DNA of 64,000 nucleotides. Source: Megasphaera_A sueciensis. Its GTDB lineage: Bacteria > Bacillota > Negativicutes > Veillonellales > Megasphaeraceae. The position numbers and the translations under genes are program-made. Location: the NCBI RefSeq assembly GCF_050219315.1, contig NZ_CP116939.1:186001-250000 (forward strand), in the 5' to 3' direction. Numbering within the stretch: position 1 is the first letter of the stretch; the number at the start of each line of letters is the position of its first letter. Positions 53,235 through 61,611 of the stretch are shown in pieces. The notes beneath the pieces are model-generated. The model made no database searches. It saw nothing but the letters and a program-made list of their open reading frames with translations, and was not told the origin of the DNA.

Positions 53235-53558
53235 ATGTCTATTATGGCAATTGAAAATAAAGGTGATTTTCGATTGCGTGTCATTGATCAGCCGGGCATT
53301 GTGATTGTTGATTTTTGGGCATCATGGTGCGAGCCCTGTAAGATGATTCGTTCGGAGATTAAACGAGTGGCAGAGACATTTGAAACTAAAGTTAAAGTGG
53401 TTAAGGTAGATGTGGATGCTTTTCATGAATTGGCTGAACAGTATGAAGTTATGGCCGTTCCTACTTTGTTGTTTTTTAAAGACGGCAGACTTATTAAACG
53501 GCTTATTGGGTATGCATCACAGCAGGAAATTGAAAAATTGCTGCATACACTCGAATGA
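53235..53558 (+). CDS. Thioredoxin-like protein with WCEPC active site
   Basis: 107-residue single thioredoxin fold: VIVDFWASWCEPCKMI, VKVDVDAFHELAEQYEVMAVPTLLFFKDG (cis-Pro) and a C-terminal helix. The active site is CEPC instead of the CGPC of classic TrxA, which should change the redox potential (inference). A TTGACA box at 53187 with a TGTAAT-like -10 may be its promoter. Preceded by IS copy B. Confidence 0.88.
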   Translation: MSIMAIENKGDFRLRVIDQPGIVIVDFWASWCEPCKMIRSEIKRVAETFETKVKVVKVDVDAFHELAEQYEVMAVPTLLFFKDGRLIKRLIGYASQQEIEKLLHTLE

Positions 53559-53579
53559 TACCTAAGTAAAAAGTAAATT

Positions 53580-53609
53580 TTGACAGGTAAAACCGAAGAA
53601 TGGTATAAT
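53580..53609 (+). promoter_or_regulatory. Promoter of the GtrB-like gene
   Basis: TTGACA (53580-53585), 18-base spacer, TATAAT (53604-53609). The predicted start of transcription is near 53616, so the ATG at 53617 cannot have a leader and the start is more likely 53644. Confidence 0.8.
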
Positions 53610-53643
53610 ACTCATAATGAATTCAATTAAGTTGGTGAAAAAA

Positions 53644-54573
53644 ATGCTATTGTCTATTGTAGTTCCTGTGTATAACGAAGAAGATAATGTAGAGAAGTTT
53701 TATGAAGAAGCCATAAAAGCAGTAGGGACAATAGACATGGATTATGAAATTATATTTGTCGACGATGGTTCGAAAGATGCAACACCGTTGATGTTAAGTC
53801 GTTTGACACAACAAGATGAACATGTTCGTGCGTTGATTCTGGCTCGAAATTTTGGACATCAATTGGCAATTACGTGTGGTATGGATCATGCACAAGGGGA
53901 TGCGGTTATTACGATGGATGGGGATTTACAACATCCACCGGTGATGATTCCTGATTTAGTAAAAAAATGGCAGGAAGGGTATGAAGTGGTCCAGACGATT
54001 CGGGTGTCTACGGATGATGCGAATTTCCTTAAACGGACAACTTCGAAATGGTATTATAAGATTATCAATGCTATCTCTCAGGTCGATATCGTTCCGGGGG
54101 GATCAGATTTTAGATTGATAGACCGCAAGGTATTGGAAACCTTTATGTTGTTTCGGGAACATGATAGATTTATTCGCGGTATGATGGGAGATATTGGCTA
54201 TAAGCGGACGACAATTAAGTTTGTAGCACCACCGCGTTATGCCGGTAAATCAAAGTTTTCTCCTCGCAAAATGCTGCGATTTGCTTTGGATGGCATAACA
54301 GCCTATTCGACTATGCCGTTAAGAGCTTCCCTATATATTGGGTTATTGAGCGGCTTGCTCAGTGTTTTTTTGATTATCCATGTTTTATATTGTAAATTGG
54401 CTGGATTGGCTGTTCCCGGCTGGGCGACTACTATGATTGTCGTGTCGCTGGCAGGTGGTCTGCAGCTTATATTTTTGGGAATTATTGGGGAATATATTGG
54501 CCGGATATTTGAAGAGGTAAAGCGTCGGCCTTTATATTGGATACGGGCAGAATTAGGCCGGCATCGCAAGTAG
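53644..54573 (+). CDS. Family 2 glycosyltransferase, GtrB/ArnC-like
   Basis: About 309 residues from ATG 53644, which has TTGGTG upstream. GT-A domain: LSIVVPVYNEEDNV, IIFVDDGSKDAT, ARNFGHQLAITCGMDHA, TMDGDLQHPP and an RxxxxF..GM loop (FIRGMMGDIGY). Two membrane helices near the C-terminus (~220-245 and 255-280). Such enzymes transfer a sugar from a nucleotide donor to undecaprenyl phosphate. The GtrA-like protein at 7.8 kb could be a partner. Own strong promoter. Confidence 0.87.
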   Translation: MLLSIVVPVYNEEDNVEKFYEEAIKAVGTIDMDYEIIFVDDGSKDATPLMLSRLTQQDEHVRALILARNFGHQLAITCGMDHAQGDAVITMDGDLQHPPVMIPDLVKKWQEGYEVVQTIRVSTDDANFLKRTTSKWYYKIINAISQVDIVPGGSDFRLIDRKVLETFMLFREHDRFIRGMMGDIGYKRTTIKFVAPPRYAGKSKFSPRKMLRFALDGITAYSTMPLRASLYIGLLSGLLSVFLIIHVLYCKLAGLAVPGWATTMIVVSLAGGLQLIFLGIIGEYIGRIFEEVKRRPLYWIRAELGRHRK

Positions 54574-54655
54574 AAACTGTATACATAAAAGAGTATCGAA
54601 TCCTGACGAGGTACGGGACTATATTATGATAACCCGGAGATAGAAAGGAGTCTTT

Positions 54656-55342
54656 ATGTGGAAGAATGTTAACAGAATTTTTTTGATGGCTGTCTTATTG
54701 ATGATGATGGTCGTTCCAGTTGGTGCCTATTATTCCATTGGTGATAAGGGAAATGATGTAATGCTGATACAACAGCAGCTGATAAAAAAAGGGTATCGAG
54801 TAAAAACAAACGGTATATATACGGAAGATACGGCAAGAGCCGTTGCCAAGTTTCAAGCGGATCGGCGCATTCAGATTAGCGGTAAAGTAGGAGATTGGAC
54901 TTTTTACCAAATTACTGGAAAACGTATGAAGATGATCAACGAAGATCAAATTAGTTATCAAAGATTTTCTTCTGATGATATGGGCAATCGTCTTGTTTCT
55001 ATTGCTAATAAATATGTCGGGGTTCCTTATGTATGGGGTGGGAATACACCTAAAGGATTTGATTGTTCAGGGTTTACAAAATATGTATTTTCTAATGCGG
55101 GCATCAATTTGCCACGTCTGGCTGATCAGCAGTATATGGTTGGCTCTCCTGTTTCAAGGTCTGATTTGATTCCCGGAGATCTCGTGTTTTTTACAACCTA
55201 TTGTCCGGGTGTGTCCCACTCGGGGATTTACGTAGGCAATGATAAATTTATTAGTGCCACATCAAGTGGTGGTATTCGTGTAGATAGTATGTCAAACGGG
55301 TATTGGTCTTCTCGGTATGTGGGTGCTAAACGAGTACGTTAA
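54656..55342 (+). CDS. Secreted NlpC/P60 peptidoglycan hydrolase
   Basis: 228 residues. Signal peptide ending at VPVGA (about residue 24); a PG_binding_1 domain (GDKGNDVMLIQQQLIKKGY .. TARAVAKFQADRRI) at 26-85; C-terminal NlpC/P60 domain with catalytic Cys in KGFDCSGFTKYVF, His in CPGVSHSGIYVG and a following polar residue. Cleaves cell-wall stem peptides, probably gamma-D-Glu-DAP bonds. GAAAGGAG site upstream and a terminator downstream; single-gene unit. Confidence 0.92.
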   Translation: MWKNVNRIFLMAVLLMMMVVPVGAYYSIGDKGNDVMLIQQQLIKKGYRVKTNGIYTEDTARAVAKFQADRRIQISGKVGDWTFYQITGKRMKMINEDQISYQRFSSDDMGNRLVSIANKYVGVPYVWGGNTPKGFDCSGFTKYVFSNAGINLPRLADQQYMVGSPVSRSDLIPGDLVFFTTYCPGVSHSGIYVGNDKFISATSSGGIRVDSMSNGYWSSRYVGAKRVR

Positions 55343-55358
55343 CAAGTAATTTGCGCAG

Positions 55359-55386
55359 ACAAGGGGGCGGATCGCCTCCTTGTTTT
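55359..55386 (+). terminator. Rho-independent terminator
   Basis: ACAAGGGGGCG / CGCCTCCTTGT with a GAT loop and one mismatch, then TTTT, after the NlpC/P60 gene. Confidence 0.85.
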
Positions 55387-55425
55387 GTAGTTTTATAAAA
55401 AAACATATAAATTAAAGGTGTATTA

Positions 55426-55476
55426 TATGGGAACAGTTGCTTTAAAGGGGGTAACTAGAGTATAATCGTTCCCATA
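55426..55476 (+). promoter_or_regulatory. alaS: alaS promoter enclosed by a 9-bp inverted repeat
   Basis: Promoter TTGCTT (55437-55442), 18-base spacer, TATAAT (55461-55466). TATGGGAAC (55426-55434) just before the -35 and GTTCCCATA (55468-55476) at the transcription start are perfect inverted copies 42 bp apart centre to centre. The left arm is not transcribed, so this is a DNA operator rather than an RNA hairpin. No T-box is present. Confidence 0.7.
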
Positions 55477-55505
55477 AAGGAAGATAACAGAGGAGTGTTT
55501 ACAGC

Positions 55506-58118
55506 ATGAAGTATATGACGGGAAATGAAATTCGCAGTGCCTATTTGAATTTTTTCAAAAGTAAAGAACATATGATTTTACACAGTTTTCCATTGATACC
55601 GGAAAATGATCCCAGTTTACTGCTTATAGGTGCCGGCATGGCTCCGTTAAAACCCTATTTTACGGGTAAACTTGTTCCACCGTCTTATCGTGTAACTACC
55701 AGCCAAAAATGTATTCGCACGGGAGATATTGATAATGTGGGACGCACAGCTCGTCATCATACGTTTTTTGAAATGCTGGGAAATTTTTCTTTTGGCGATT
55801 ATTTTAAAAAAGAAGCCATTTCTTGGGCTTGGGAATTTCTTACAGAAGTGTTGGCACTAGATAAAGATAAACTCTATGTTACCATTTATCCGGATGATAC
55901 GGAAGCATATGACTATTGGCATAATATGATCGGACTGGCAGATGAACGGATTTTTAAAATGGAAGACAATTTCTGGGAAATTGGAGAAGGTCCTTGCGGT
56001 CCCGATAGTGAAATCTTTTATGATCTTGGTCCGGAACGTGGTTGTGGACAACCTACTTGTACCGTTGGATGTGATTGCGACCGGTATCTTGAAATATGGA
56101 ATCTTGTTTTTACACAATTTGATCGGGATGCTAATGGAGAATATCATCCATTGGAAAAAAAGAATATTGATACAGGAGCAGGTTTGGAACGACTAGCTTC
56201 TGTGATTCAGCAAAAAGAATCAAATTTTGAAACGGATTTAATTTATCCTATTATCGAACAGGTACTTTCTATTTGTCATAGAGAGTATTCTGATCCTAGC
56301 GACAAAGTAGCTCTTAAAGTTATTGCAGACCATATCCGGGCAATTACGGTCATGATCAGTGATGGTATTTTGCCGTCCAATGAAGGCCGCGGGTATGTAT
56401 TGCGGCGTATATTGCGTAGAGCGGTGCGGTTTGGCCGTGTACTGGGAATTACTGATATTTTCTTGGCAGGATTAGTTGATACGGTTATCGAAATTCTTGG
56501 CGGGGAATATCCGGAACTGATAGAGCATAAGAAATTTATCAAGAAAGTTATCGAAACGGAAGAAAAGCAATTCAGCGCTACGCTAGCACAAGGGTTAGCG
56601 CTTTTGAAGGAAACCATGGACGCGTCCGGGGACAATAAAGTGCTGGCTGGGTCAGAAGTATTTAAATTATATGATACATTTGGATTTCCCGTAGAGCTGA
56701 CGGAGGAAATTGCACAGGAGCACGGAATTGCTATTGACAGAGACGGTTTTGAGAAGGCAATGAAGAAACAGCAGGAACGTGCCAGAGCGGCTCGTCATGA
56801 TGCCGCTGCTAAAGTAGCAACACCTGATACAACACATCTGGATCAGGGAAAATTGACGAACGATGTACATGCCGTTACTGCTGAAGTCGTCATGTTAGGC
56901 AAAGATGGCATTGAAATAAAGGAAGCTCATGATGGCCAGGAAGTTACTGTAATTCTTGATATAAATCCCTTTCATGCAGAAGGTGGAGGACAGCTTGGCG
57001 ATACCGGTGTGCTTACCAGTGCATTTGGCAAGGTCGTTGTCGAAGATGCTAAGGCATTGCCCAATGGGTTGGTGTATTTGATAGCTGCTGTAGAGGAAGG
57101 GGTAGTTCATTGCGGAGATGTCATGGATATTGCCGTTGATACGGATCGTAATCTAGCTATGGCCCGCAACCATACAGCAACACATTTGTTGCAGGCTGCA
57201 TTGCGCCGTGTGTTGGGAGATCACGTCAATCAGGCTGGTTCTCTCGTTACTCCGGAACGACTGCGATTTGACTTTACGCATTTTTCTCCTATTACAACGC
57301 AGGAATTGGATCAAATTTCAGATTTAGTAAATACGGAAATCCTTAAGGCGATTCCTATTACGATTGAAGAAATGCCTATTGCGGCAGCTAAGGAAAAAGG
57401 AGCTATGGCGCTTTTTGGTGAAAAATACGGGGATATCGTCCGTGTGGTTACTGTAGATGATTTCAGTTGTGAACTTTGTGGCGGCTCTCATGTAGCCAAT
57501 ACCTCTGTGATCGGTTCTCTGCGTATTTTAAGTGAATCCGGCATTGGTACAGGGGTGCGCCGTATTGAAGCTGTAACAGGGGCTGCTGCACTTGAAAAAT
57601 CACAAGCGGATGTTAAAGAACTGGAAATAATAGCCAGTCTTCTTAAAACAAAAAGCGAAGAGATTCCAGAAAAATTGGAACATATGTTGACTCAAATGAG
57701 AGAAACAGAAAAAGAATTGCAGGATTTAAAAAAGAAAGAGGTTCTTTCCGGAGTAGATTCCATTATTGCACATAAAGAAACTATTGCTGCGGTATCTGTT
57801 GTTACAGCGCAAGCTGATGTTGATTCTATCGATGAATTACGTGATTTGGCGGATACTATATTGGATCGTCTCAGGGGCGGCGTCGTTTTATTGGGAGCCA
57901 TTCATGCGGATAAAATCAATTTTGTTTGCAAGGTGGCCAAAGCAGACACGGCAAAAGGTCTTCATGCCGGAAAAATCATCAAAGCGGCAGCACAAGCTGC
58001 CGGAGGTAATGGCGGCGGCCGTCCTGATATGGCGCAAGCCGGCGGCAAAGAACCGCAGCATATAAATGAAGCTTTAAAAGCTGGCTATAGGGCCATTTAC
58101 GATGTATTAGAAAAATAG
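55506..58118 (+). CDS. alaS: Alanyl-tRNA synthetase
   Basis: 870 residues, full length. Class II core (motif 2 in RHHTFFEMLGNFSFGDYF), tRNA recognition domain, editing domain with HxxxH in NHTATHLLQAAL and Cys/His in CELCGGSHVANT, and a C-terminal DHHA1 domain (GGNGGGRPDMAQAGG). AGAGGAG-like site upstream. ireB-like, ruvX and DUF1292 genes follow, the common Firmicute order. Confidence 0.97.
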   Translation: MKYMTGNEIRSAYLNFFKSKEHMILHSFPLIPENDPSLLLIGAGMAPLKPYFTGKLVPPSYRVTTSQKCIRTGDIDNVGRTARHHTFFEMLGNFSFGDYFKKEAISWAWEFLTEVLALDKDKLYVTIYPDDTEAYDYWHNMIGLADERIFKMEDNFWEIGEGPCGPDSEIFYDLGPERGCGQPTCTVGCDCDRYLEIWNLVFTQFDRDANGEYHPLEKKNIDTGAGLERLASVIQQKESNFETDLIYPIIEQVLSICHREYSDPSDKVALKVIADHIRAITVMISDGILPSNEGRGYVLRRILRRAVRFGRVLGITDIFLAGLVDTVIEILGGEYPELIEHKKFIKKVIETEEKQFSATLAQGLALLKETMDASGDNKVLAGSEVFKLYDTFGFPVELTEEIAQEHGIAIDRDGFEKAMKKQQERARAARHDAAAKVATPDTTHLDQGKLTNDVHAVTAEVVMLGKDGIEIKEAHDGQEVTVILDINPFHAEGGGQLGDTGVLTSAFGKVVVEDAKALPNGLVYLIAAVEEGVVHCGDVMDIAVDTDRNLAMARNHTATHLLQAALRRVLGDHVNQAGSLVTPERLRFDFTHFSPITTQELDQISDLVNTEILKAIPITIEEMPIAAAKEKGAMALFGEKYGDIVRVVTVDDFSCELCGGSHVANTSVIGSLRILSESGIGTGVRRIEAVTGAAALEKSQADVKELEIIASLLKTKSEEIPEKLEHMLTQMRETEKELQDLKKKEVLSGVDSIIAHKETIAAVSVVTAQADVDSIDELRDLADTILDRLRGGVVLLGAIHADKINFVCKVAKADTAKGLHAGKIIKAAAQAAGGNGGGRPDMAQAGGKEPQHINEALKAGYRAIYDVLEK

Positions 58119-58145
58119 TCCAATGAGGATAAGGAAGTGTTGACA

Positions 58146-58406
58146 ATGGCTATTAATGATGAAACGATGATTGTTAAATCCAGAGATGAAGAACAAACGG
58201 TAGCATCTATGATATTTGAAGATGTCTATCATTCTTTGGAGGAAAAGGGGTATAATCCAATCAATCAGATTGTGGGCTATTTGTTGTCCGGAGATCCCAC
58301 GTATATTACGAGTCATAATAATGCTCGCAGCAATATACGTCGGATTGAACGCGATGAACTGATAGAAGAATTAGTTCGTTCTTATGTAAAGCAGCATAAG
58401 CTATAG
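58146..58406 (+). CDS. IreB family regulatory protein (DUF965)
   Basis: 86 residues: ETMIVKSRDEEQTVASMIFEDVYHSLEEKGYNPINQIVGYLLSGDPTYITSHNNARS is the almost invariant family core. In Enterococcus IreB is phosphorylated by the PASTA kinase IreK and affects cephalosporin tolerance. ATG 58146 fits the AAGGAAG site; an earlier in-frame start at 58137 is less likely. Ends where ruvX begins. Confidence 0.92.
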   Translation: MAINDETMIVKSRDEEQTVASMIFEDVYHSLEEKGYNPINQIVGYLLSGDPTYITSHNNARSNIRRIERDELIEELVRSYVKQHKL

Positions 58407-58412
58407 GTGGAT

Positions 58413-58829
58413 ATGCGTATATTAGGATTAGATGTAGGTTCCCGTACGATTGGAGTTGCGTGCAGTGATGCACTGCTGATTACAGCACAAGGAATAGAAA
58501 CGATTCGACGGGAATCAAAAGCCAAAGATTTTGGCCGGCTGCAGGAGATTGTAAAAGAAAAAGAAGTTCATCGTATTGTCGTGGGAAAACCACGTCATAT
58601 GAATGGCGATAACAGTGTAAACATTGATAAAATAGAACATTTTGTCGCAGAATTAAAAAAAGTGATGCCCTATATGGAATTTGTATATTGGGATGAACGC
58701 CTAACGACAGTTATGGCTCAACGTCAATTGATAGAGGCCCATGTACGTCGTGAAAAACGAAAACAAGTTGTGGATAAAATGGCGGCTGTTTTCATCTTAC
58801 AGAATTATTTAGACGCTCAAGGAGGATAA
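58413..58829 (+). CDS. ruvX: Putative pre-16S rRNA nuclease / Holliday-junction resolvase-like RuvX (YqgF)
   Basis: 138-residue RNase H-fold protein: RILGLDVGSRTIGVA (first acidic residue), VGKPRHMNG, and YWDERLTTVMAQRQL (conserved acidic). Known to mature the 16S 5' end in E. coli. ATG 58413 with AGGTGG upstream. One base separates it from the DUF1292 gene. Confidence 0.92.
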   Translation: MRILGLDVGSRTIGVACSDALLITAQGIETIRRESKAKDFGRLQEIVKEKEVHRIVVGKPRHMNGDNSVNIDKIEHFVAELKKVMPYMEFVYWDERLTTVMAQRQLIEAHVRREKRKQVVDKMAAVFILQNYLDAQGG

Positions 58830-58830
58830 C

Positions 58831-59118
58831 ATGGCAGAAGAAATGATGGAAGAAGTTCCAGTAATCGTTATTGAAGACGAAGAAGGAAATGAAGTGTACT
58901 ACCATGAAGAAACATCGTTAGAATACGATGGCAAGAAATTCAGTATCCTCGTCCGGTATGCAGAGGACGAAAATGGGGAAGAAGCTATTCCCGAAGATGC
59001 GGAAACCATTATTGCCCGTGTCGACATGGAAGATGGGGAACCGTTGTATGTAGCTCCGACAGATGAAGAATTTGAAGCTGTTTTACGGGAGTATGAAAGA
59101 ATGTTTAATGAAGAATAG
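58831..59118 (+). CDS. DUF1292 (YrzB-like) protein
   Basis: 95 very acidic residues with the DUF1292 pattern: VIEDEEGNEVYYHEETSLEYDGKKFSILV..ARVDMEDGEPLYVAPTDEEFEAV. Function unknown; nearly always next to ruvX in Firmicutes. AAGGAGG upstream. Ends the alaS unit before a bidirectional terminator. Confidence 0.9.
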   Translation: MAEEMMEEVPVIVIEDEEGNEVYYHEETSLEYDGKKFSILVRYAEDENGEEAIPEDAETIIARVDMEDGEPLYVAPTDEEFEAVLREYERMFNEE

Positions 59119-59178
59119 ACGGTACTCTTTATTTTATTTATAACCGCCTAAATGATACTGTAATAAAATAGTTCTCAA

Positions 59179-59222
59179 AAAATCCCGTTGAAAAAACAAA
59201 AAGTTTTCAACGGGATTTTATA
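59179..59222. terminator. Bidirectional terminator between DUF1292 and transketolase genes
   Basis: AAAATCCCGTTGAAAA (59179-59194) / TTTTCAACGGGATTTT (59204-59219), perfect 16-base arms with A-rich and T-rich sides, lying between two convergent genes. Confidence 0.93.
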
Positions 59223-59229
59223 TAGACAG

Positions 59230-60165
59230 TTATTTTCTTTGCCATACATTTACTGCGGCATCAACAATATTCTGTATTCCTAATCCATAGTTTTTCATCA
59301 ATTCACAGGGATTTCCGGATTCTCCAAACGTGTCATGTATACCGACAAGGCATATAGGGACATTATTATGCTGAGACAATAATTCACAAATTGCGCCTCC
59401 TAAGCCGCCGGCTTGCTGATGTTCTTCGGCAACGACGACGGCTCCTGTTTCTGCGGCACAAGAAAGTATCGTTTCTTCATCTAATGGTTTAACTGTATGT
59501 ACATTGACTACACGGGCGGAAATTCCTTTTTTTTGCAGTTGTTTGCTGGCGTTTATACTTTGGTGGACCATTGTTCCGTTTGCAAATATTGTAATATCGC
59601 TGCCAGGGCGGAACACACATGCCTTGCCTAAAACAAAGGGCATATCATCGGTAGTAATGACCGGAACCGCTTCTCGGCCAAAGCGAATGTAACAGGGGCC
59701 TGTGGTGTGATAGATTGCCATGGTGGCTTTATAGGTCTCAATGGAATCGCAAGGCACAACAACTGTCATGTTAGGCAGGACACGCATGATAGCGACATCT
59801 TCCAATGCCTGGTGCGTAGCGCCGTCGGGTCCGACAGAGATACCTGCATGGGCACCGCCGAGTTTGACATTTAAATTGTTATAACATACGGTATTGCGGA
59901 TTTGATCCCAGGCACGACCAGATAGAAACACTCCATATGTAGATACAAAAGGAATCATGCCGGCTAGAGCCATTCCTGCCGCTGTACCTACCATATCTTG
60001 CTCGGATATCCCCATATCTATAAAATGATCGGGAAATTGTTGCTTGATCCAATCCGCCCTCGTTGATTTTGCAACATCTGCATCAAGAACCAATACATTA
60101 TTGTCAATTTTGCATAATTCCAACAATGCCTTTCCATATCCATCCCGCATGGGTATTTGTTCCAT
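59230..60165 (-). CDS. Transketolase C-terminal subunit
   Basis: 311 residues: pyrimidine-binding and C-terminal domains of a split transketolase. RDGYGKALLELC, DMGISEQDMVGTAAGMALAG (cofactor-activating Glu), GPDGATHQALEDVAIMR and EEHQQAGGLGGAICELL. The ATG overlaps the stop of the N-terminal subunit by one base, so the two are made together. Moves two-carbon units between sugar phosphates in the pentose-phosphate pathway. Confidence 0.93.
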   Translation of the reverse strand: MEQIPMRDGYGKALLELCKIDNNVLVLDADVAKSTRADWIKQQFPDHFIDMGISEQDMVGTAAGMALAGMIPFVSTYGVFLSGRAWDQIRNTVCYNNLNVKLGGAHAGISVGPDGATHQALEDVAIMRVLPNMTVVVPCDSIETYKATMAIYHTTGPCYIRFGREAVPVITTDDMPFVLGKACVFRPGSDITIFANGTMVHQSINASKQLQKKGISARVVNVHTVKPLDEETILSCAAETGAVVVAEEHQQAGGLGGAICELLSQHNNVPICLVGIHDTFGESGNPCELMKNYGLGIQNIVDAAVNVWQRK

Positions 60166-60992
60166 TATTGCACCTCCAAGGATAATTCTGCCATGGCTGC
60201 AGCATATTCTTCGGTATTGGGTGCTGTACCGTGCCATTTTGCTTGATTTTCCATATAGGATACACCCTTCCCCTTGGTGGTAGCCGCTAAAATAACGGTA
60301 GGAACTCCTAAATGCGTTTCTGACTGTTTGTAGGCTTTGTGTAGGGCAGATATATCGTGGCCATTTACTTTGATAACATTCCAACCGAAACTATGCCATT
60401 TTTCATCTAACGGTTCCATATTTTTTATATCTTTTACCGAACCGTCAAGTTGTATGCCATTGCAGTCAATAATGGCACATACATTGTCGAGTTTATTCTG
60501 AGCAGCAAATAACGCAGCTTCCCAAATCTGTCCTTCCTGCTGTTCACCATCACCCATAAGGCAATATACACGTGGTGTACGGTGGGTATGCTTGAAGGAA
60601 AAAGCAATACCGTTGGCAATAGAAAGCCCTTGCCCGAGAGAACCGGCCGAACAGTCAAGACAAGAGAGCTTTTTCATATTGGGATGGCCTTGGAGAGGAC
60701 TACCAAAGGTACGAAGTGATTCAAGCTCTTTTACCGGGAAATATCCTTTACGGGCCAATATACTGTATTGCAATGGGGCGGCGTGCCCTTTTGATAAAAT
60801 GAAACGATCTCGTGCAGGGTTATCGGGATCTTCCGGGAAACATCGAAATATATCTGTGAAATATAAGGAAACCATAATTTCTACGGAAGATAAAGAACCA
60901 CCTGGGTGTCCTGAACCGGCAGTATAAATCATCCGCACGATATCCTTTCTTATGGTATTGCATAACCGCTGTAAATCTTTTAGTCCTGACAT
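60165..60992 (-). CDS. Transketolase N-terminal subunit
   Basis: 275 residues: thiamine-diphosphate-binding domain. TAGSGHPGGSLSSVEIMVSLYF, ILSKGHAAPLQYSILA, and GDGEQQEGQIWEAALFAAQNKLDN (GDG..N TPP motif). Split enzymes like this are frequent in anaerobic Firmicutes and archaea. Own promoter upstream at about 61019-61047. Confidence 0.94.
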   Translation of the reverse strand: MSGLKDLQRLCNTIRKDIVRMIYTAGSGHPGGSLSSVEIMVSLYFTDIFRCFPEDPDNPARDRFILSKGHAAPLQYSILARKGYFPVKELESLRTFGSPLQGHPNMKKLSCLDCSAGSLGQGLSIANGIAFSFKHTHRTPRVYCLMGDGEQQEGQIWEAALFAAQNKLDNVCAIIDCNGIQLDGSVKDIKNMEPLDEKWHSFGWNVIKVNGHDISALHKAYKQSETHLGVPTVILAATTKGKGVSYMENQAKWHGTAPNTEEYAAAMAELSLEVQ

Positions 60993-61010
60993 ATACAGAC
61001 TCCTCTCATT

Positions 61011-61038
61011 TTGCCAAAAGATAAATCACTAGTACCAT
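61011..61038 (+). promoter_or_regulatory. Possible promoter facing the small gene
   Basis: TTGCCA (61011-61016), 16-base spacer, TACCAT (61033-61038). It would give a short RNA of about 55 nt ending in the shared terminator. It overlaps the opposing transketolase promoter, so this may be chance. Confidence 0.3.
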
Positions 61039-61047
61039 ACAGGTCAA
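61019..61047 (-). promoter_or_regulatory. Promoter of the transketolase genes
   Basis: Read on the minus strand: TTGACC (61047-61042), 17-base spacer, TTATCT (61024-61019). Directly behind the terminator of the small gene. Confidence 0.7.
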
Positions 61048-61050
61048 CAC

Positions 61051-61097
61051 AAAAACGCACCATATCGAAGCTCGATGCCCGATATGGCTGCGTTTTT
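61051..61097. terminator. Bidirectional terminator
   Basis: AAAAACGCACCATATCG (61051-61067) / CGATATGGCTGCGTTTTT (61080-61097), one bulged base, T-run on both strands. It ends the 28-codon gene on the minus strand. Confidence 0.9.
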
Positions 61098-61132
61098 ATT
61101 GGGAGCTTGTCTTTTCGAGTAACCTTATAGTA

Positions 61133-61219
61133 CTATTTATGTCTTGCCCAATTACAATACAGCATGTAAATCACGAAGGTAACAAGGGCGGAAATAATAA
61201 TTGAAAAAAATGCATCCAT
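61133..61219 (-). CDS. 28-residue hydrophobic small protein
   Basis: Short basic-ended membrane peptide: MDAFF start, one long hydrophobic stretch (SIIISALVTFVIYMLY), then CNWARHK. Support for a real gene: AAGGAAGTGG ribosome site 7 bases before the ATG, a good promoter (TTGACT, 17 bases, TACGAT at 61271-61243), and a strong terminator after the stop. Size and layout (single helix, W near the end, charged tail) recall Fst/Ldr-type type I toxins or small membrane regulators. I do not recognise a family with certainty. Confidence 0.65.
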   Translation of the reverse strand: MDAFFSIIISALVTFVIYMLYCNWARHK

Positions 61220-61242
61220 ATTACCACTTCCTTTATGTCTTT

Positions 61243-61271
61243 ATCGTACCATGCTTATATAGTCAAGTCAA
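61243..61271 (-). promoter_or_regulatory. Promoter of the 28-codon gene
   Basis: Minus-strand TTGACT (61271-61266), 17-base spacer, TACGAT (61248-61243), about 24 bases before the ATG. Confidence 0.7.
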
Positions 61272-61405
61272 ATCCGATATTCTTAAAAGTTCTTATAATG
61301 CAAGCGGTTCAGTAGTACAGTGGGGAGAAATTTTACAGGATATATATTATAAGACACAAGAAAAAAGTTTCTAATAAATAATATTAGAAACTTAGAGATA
61401 ATATA

Positions 61406-61482
61406 TGGTGGGAATAAGTGGATTCGAACCACTGACCTCTACGATGTCAACGTAGCGCTCTAACCAACTGAGCTATACCCCC
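61406..61482 (-). tRNA. tRNA-Val (anticodon GAC)
   Basis: 77-base cloverleaf on the minus strand beginning GGGGGTATAGCTCAG. Anticodon stem CTACG/CGTAG encloses TTGACAT, so the anticodon is GAC. T arm AGTGG TTCGAAT CCACT; acceptor GGGGGTA / TATTCCC with two G-U pairs; discriminator A and encoded CCA (61408-61406). Confidence 0.95.
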
Positions 61483-61537
61483 TTGGAATAAGATAAAACT
61501 TAGTGTTTTGAGATTACTAATAATACACTTTTTGTAA

Positions 61538-61582
61538 GGTTGCATCTAGAATTGTACCATAATTGACAATAGAGTGCAACCC
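61538..61582 (-). promoter_or_regulatory. tRNA-Val promoter within a dyad
   Basis: Minus-strand TTGCAC (61579-61574), 17-base spacer, TACAAT (61556-61551). GGTTGCA (61538-61544) and TGCAACC (61576-61582) form an inverted repeat around it. Confidence 0.65.
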
Positions 61583-61611
61583 CCATTTTCCTACATATGG
61601 TATATTCTATA

